Source: Clostridia bacterium (GTDB taxonomy: Bacteria > Bacillota > Clostridia > Christensenellales > Aristaeellaceae). Taken from it: DNA of 7,467 bases. Numbering within the stretch: the stretch's first letter is position 1; each line of letters begins with the position of its first letter. The notes below the pieces were generated by a model. That model had not been told where the DNA came from. It did not search any database and saw only the letters and a list, made by a program, of their open reading frames with translations. The stretch lies in assembly GCA_017412445.1 (NCBI GenBank), contig JAFPYA010000116.1, positions 1 to 7,467 of the forward strand, written 5' to 3'. A program made the translations under genes and the position numbers. Below are positions 5,866-7,467 of the stretch, piece by piece.

Positions 5866-6576
5866 ATGAAGACGCTTCAGGAGATAATCGATTCGTCAAA
5901 GCGCATAGTGTTTTTCGGCGGCGCGGGCGTGTCAACCGAGAGCGGCATACCCGATTTTCGCAGCGTGGACGGGCTGTACAATCAGACATACGCCTATCCG
6001 CCCGAGACCATACTCTCGCGCACGTTCTTTGAGCTTCATCCCAGGGAGTTCTACCGCTTCTATCGCGACAAGATGCTTGCACTCGACGCAAAGCCCAACA
6101 AGGCACATCTGAAGCTCGCGGAGAGGGAGAGAAAGGGCAAGCTCAGCGCGGTGGTGACCCAGAACATAGACGGCCTGCATCAGAAGGCGGGCAGCAAAAA
6201 CGTGTTCGAGCTGCACGGCAGCGTGCACAGAAACTACTGCATGGACTGCGGCAAGTTTTACCCGCCCGAATACATACTTCACAGCGAGGGGATACCGCGC
6301 TGCGAGTGCGGCGGAGTGATAAAGCCCGACGTGGTGCTCTACGAGGAAGGGCTGGACAGCGCCACCGTGACTGGCGCGCTCAGGGAGATAAGCGCGGCGG
6401 ACACGCTGATAGTTGCGGGCACGTCCCTGAGCGTATACCCCGCAGCGGGCTTCCTCGACTATTTTCGCGGCAGGGAGCTCGTGCTCATAAACCGCGACCC
6501 CACGCCCGCCGACCGCAAGGCCACGCTCGTGATTCACGACAAGGTGGGCAAAATCCTTTCGGAAATAAATATATGA
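5866..6576 (+). CDS. NAD-dependent protein deacylase, Sir2 (sirtuin) family
   Basis: A 236-residue sirtuin, which removes acyl groups from protein lysines using NAD, giving nicotinamide and O-acyl-ADP-ribose. Seen: the NAD-binding FFGGAGVSTESGIPDFRS at 16-33; TQNIDGLHQKAGS at 98-110; the catalytic His117 in FELHGSV; a zinc site made of Cys125 and Cys128 (CMDC) with Cys146 and Cys148 (CEC); KPDVVLYEE at 153-161; and AGTSLSVYPAAG at 184-195. The second zinc pair is C-x-C where C-x-x-C is common. The Tyr-x-x-Arg pair of desuccinylase (class III) sirtuins is not visible after the first motif, so simple deacetylation, as in Thermotoga-type enzymes, is the better guess. GGAGG at 5853-5857 lies 8 nt before ATG 5866, 13 nt after the fucosidase stop. 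Acetyl-CoA synthetase is a well-known target of bacterial sirtuins, but no such gene is adjacent. Sometimes named cobB or npdA. Confidence 0.95.
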   Translation: MKTLQEIIDSSKRIVFFGGAGVSTESGIPDFRSVDGLYNQTYAYPPETILSRTFFELHPREFYRFYRDKMLALDAKPNKAHLKLAERERKGKLSAVVTQNIDGLHQKAGSKNVFELHGSVHRNYCMDCGKFYPPEYILHSEGIPRCECGGVIKPDVVLYEEGLDSATVTGALREISAADTLIVAGTSLSVYPAAGFLDYFRGRELVLINRDPTPADRKATLVIHDKVGKILSEINI

Positions 6577-6585
6577 TGCACATTC

Positions 6586-6591
6586 AAGAGG
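6586..6591 (+). promoter_or_regulatory. Ribosome binding site supporting a GTG start for the yitT-like gene
   Basis: AAGAGG lies 6 nt before GTG 6598. The next in-frame ATG falls at residue 33, after the first membrane segment, so the GTG is very likely the true start. Confidence 0.75.
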
Positions 6592-6597
6592 TAAAGA

Positions 6598-7458
6598 GTG
6601 AAACGACTTAGTCCCCAAAACAGGCAGCGCCTCGTGGCCTACGCGCATATAGTGCTGGGCTGCATAATCGGCGGCGCGTCCTATCCCTTGTTTATGACCC
6701 CCAACAACATCGCGCCTGGCGGACTTACCGGCGTGGGCGTGATACTCAACTACCTGTTCAAGGTGCCCGTAGGCACTGTGTCGCTGGTGCTGAACGTGCC
6801 CCTGTTCATAATCGGCTACCGCTCGATAGGCCGCGTGTTCGCCTTCAGGAGCCTGATAGCCACAATACTGTTTTCGCTGTGCATTGACCTGCTGCCGCTT
6901 AAGCCCATGACGCTCGATCCGCTGCTGGGCACGCTGTTCGGCGGCGTGATGCTGGGAGTGGGTTTGGGCATGATACTGCGCGGCGGCGCGACCACGGGCG
7001 GCAGCGACATGATCGCCCGCATGGTGCACAGGCACTTTACCCACATTTCCGTGGGCGCGTTCCTCTTTGCGATAGACTTTGCCGTGGTGGTCTCGGCGGG
7101 CTTCGTGGTGGGCACGACCGCCGCGCTGTACGCGCTGATAAACATATACATATCCGCGCGCGTGGTCGACACCGTGACTATAGGCTTTGGCGGCAACAAG
7201 GCCTGCTTCATAATGAGCGCCAGCTGGGAGAAAATCACCTCCCGCCTGCTTGAGCAGATGAACCGCGGCGTGACCCAGCTCAAGGCGCGCGGCGCCTATA
7301 CACAAAACGAGCGCCCCGTGATCCTCTGCGTGGTCAGCCGTCAGGAGGTAATGGAGGTCAAGCGCATAGTCAAGGAGGAGGACGAGGCCGCCTTCATGTT
7401 CATAAGCGACGCCCACGAAGCACTGGGCGAGGGCTTTAAGGGCCTCGACGAGGACTGA
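6598..7458 (+). CDS. YitT family membrane protein (YitT domain plus DUF2179)
   Basis: A 286-residue integral membrane protein of the YitT/DUF161 family, common in Firmicutes and still without an agreed biochemical function. The N-terminal part (about 14-195) holds five or six hydrophobic segments, near 14-33, 42-53, 58-75, 84-99, 108-127 and 151-172, with a weaker one near 175-188. It also carries the family motifs TPNNIAPGGLTGVG (34-47) and GGATTGGSDMIAR (129-141). The C-terminal part (about 222-280) is the cytoplasmic DUF2179 domain: NRGVTQLKARGAYT at 222-235, PVILCVVSRQEV at 240-251, and the end motif AAFMFISDAHEALGEGF at 264-280. It starts 21 nt after the sirtuin stop and is probably the last gene seen of the operon; only 9 nt follow its TGA, so nothing can be said about a terminator. 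ATA supplies 16 of its 24 Ile codons. Family call is secure; function is open. Confidence 0.94.
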   Translation: MKRLSPQNRQRLVAYAHIVLGCIIGGASYPLFMTPNNIAPGGLTGVGVILNYLFKVPVGTVSLVLNVPLFIIGYRSIGRVFAFRSLIATILFSLCIDLLPLKPMTLDPLLGTLFGGVMLGVGLGMILRGGATTGGSDMIARMVHRHFTHISVGAFLFAIDFAVVVSAGFVVGTTAALYALINIYISARVVDTVTIGFGGNKACFIMSASWEKITSRLLEQMNRGVTQLKARGAYTQNERPVILCVVSRQEVMEVKRIVKEEDEAAFMFISDAHEALGEGFKGLDED

Positions 7459-7467
7459 AAAGCCTCA

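Noticed and set aside
6573..6611. A 12-codon mini-gene (MMHIQEVKSETT) overlapping the sirtuin stop and the yitT start
   Set aside because: No ribosome binding site lies before it, and the AAGAGG inside it serves GTG 6598. A coupling peptide is conceivable but unsupported.
5932..7416. A 494-codon open frame on the minus strand across the sirtuin and YitT genes
   Set aside because: It is aligned codon-for-codon with both sense genes, which share a frame. It stays open only because the sense genes avoid TTA, CTA and TCA codons. Its product is low-complexity (rich in His, Ala, Val, Tyr) and the sense genes have clear family motifs.
1..7467. Mobile elements, CRISPR arrays, tRNA or rRNA genes
   Set aside because: No transposase or integrase motif, no regularly spaced repeats, and no cloverleaf or rRNA-like stretch was seen on either strand.

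Overview
The window is a GC-rich bacterial stretch (about 60% by eye) with seven tightly packed genes, all on the + strand. AAGGAGG-type ribosome binding sites, sigma-A-like promoter hexamers, a LytR-CpsA-Psr (LCP) protein, a YitT-family membrane protein and a clostridial-looking long PRPP synthetase point to a Gram-positive Firmicute, most likely an uncultured gut Clostridia lineage. The taxonomic placement is inference. A striking feature for such a GC-rich genome is heavy use of the Ile codon ATA: 62 of 109 Ile codons in five genes counted by hand.

Region 1 (1-3070): the 3' end of an LCP cell-wall ligase gene, then a lipoprotein of unknown function with beta-propeller-like repeats, then a GH51 alpha-L-arabinofuranosidase. 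The gaps are only 37 and 20 nt and show no terminator, so they look co-transcribed. A possible terminator follows the arabinofuranosidase.

Region 2 (3071-3332): the only sizeable gap (262 nt). It is rich in inverted and direct repeats, carries a perfect TATAAT box, and is open in one minus-strand frame along its whole length. It may be a dispersed intergenic repeat or a structured regulatory region ahead of prs.

Region 3 (3333-4584): a long, divergent ribose-phosphate pyrophosphokinase (prs), which makes PRPP for nucleotide, His and Trp synthesis. It ends in a strong rho-independent terminator.

Region 4 (4598-7467): a well-formed promoter (TTGACT, 17-nt spacer, TATACT) drives an apparent operon of a compact cytoplasmic GH29-type alpha-L-fucosidase, a Sir2-family NAD-dependent deacylase and a YitT/DUF2179 membrane protein. 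Gaps are 13 and 21 nt.

Two glycosidases without signal peptides (arabinofuranosidase and fucosidase) suggest that the cell imports plant- or mucin/host-derived oligosaccharides and trims them inside. Most of the window is ordinary chromosomal content. The items most worth a second look are the repeat-rich gap before prs, the altered PRPP loop of Prs, the unrecognised lipoprotein and the ATA codon bias. I see no mobile element, CRISPR array, tRNA or rRNA.
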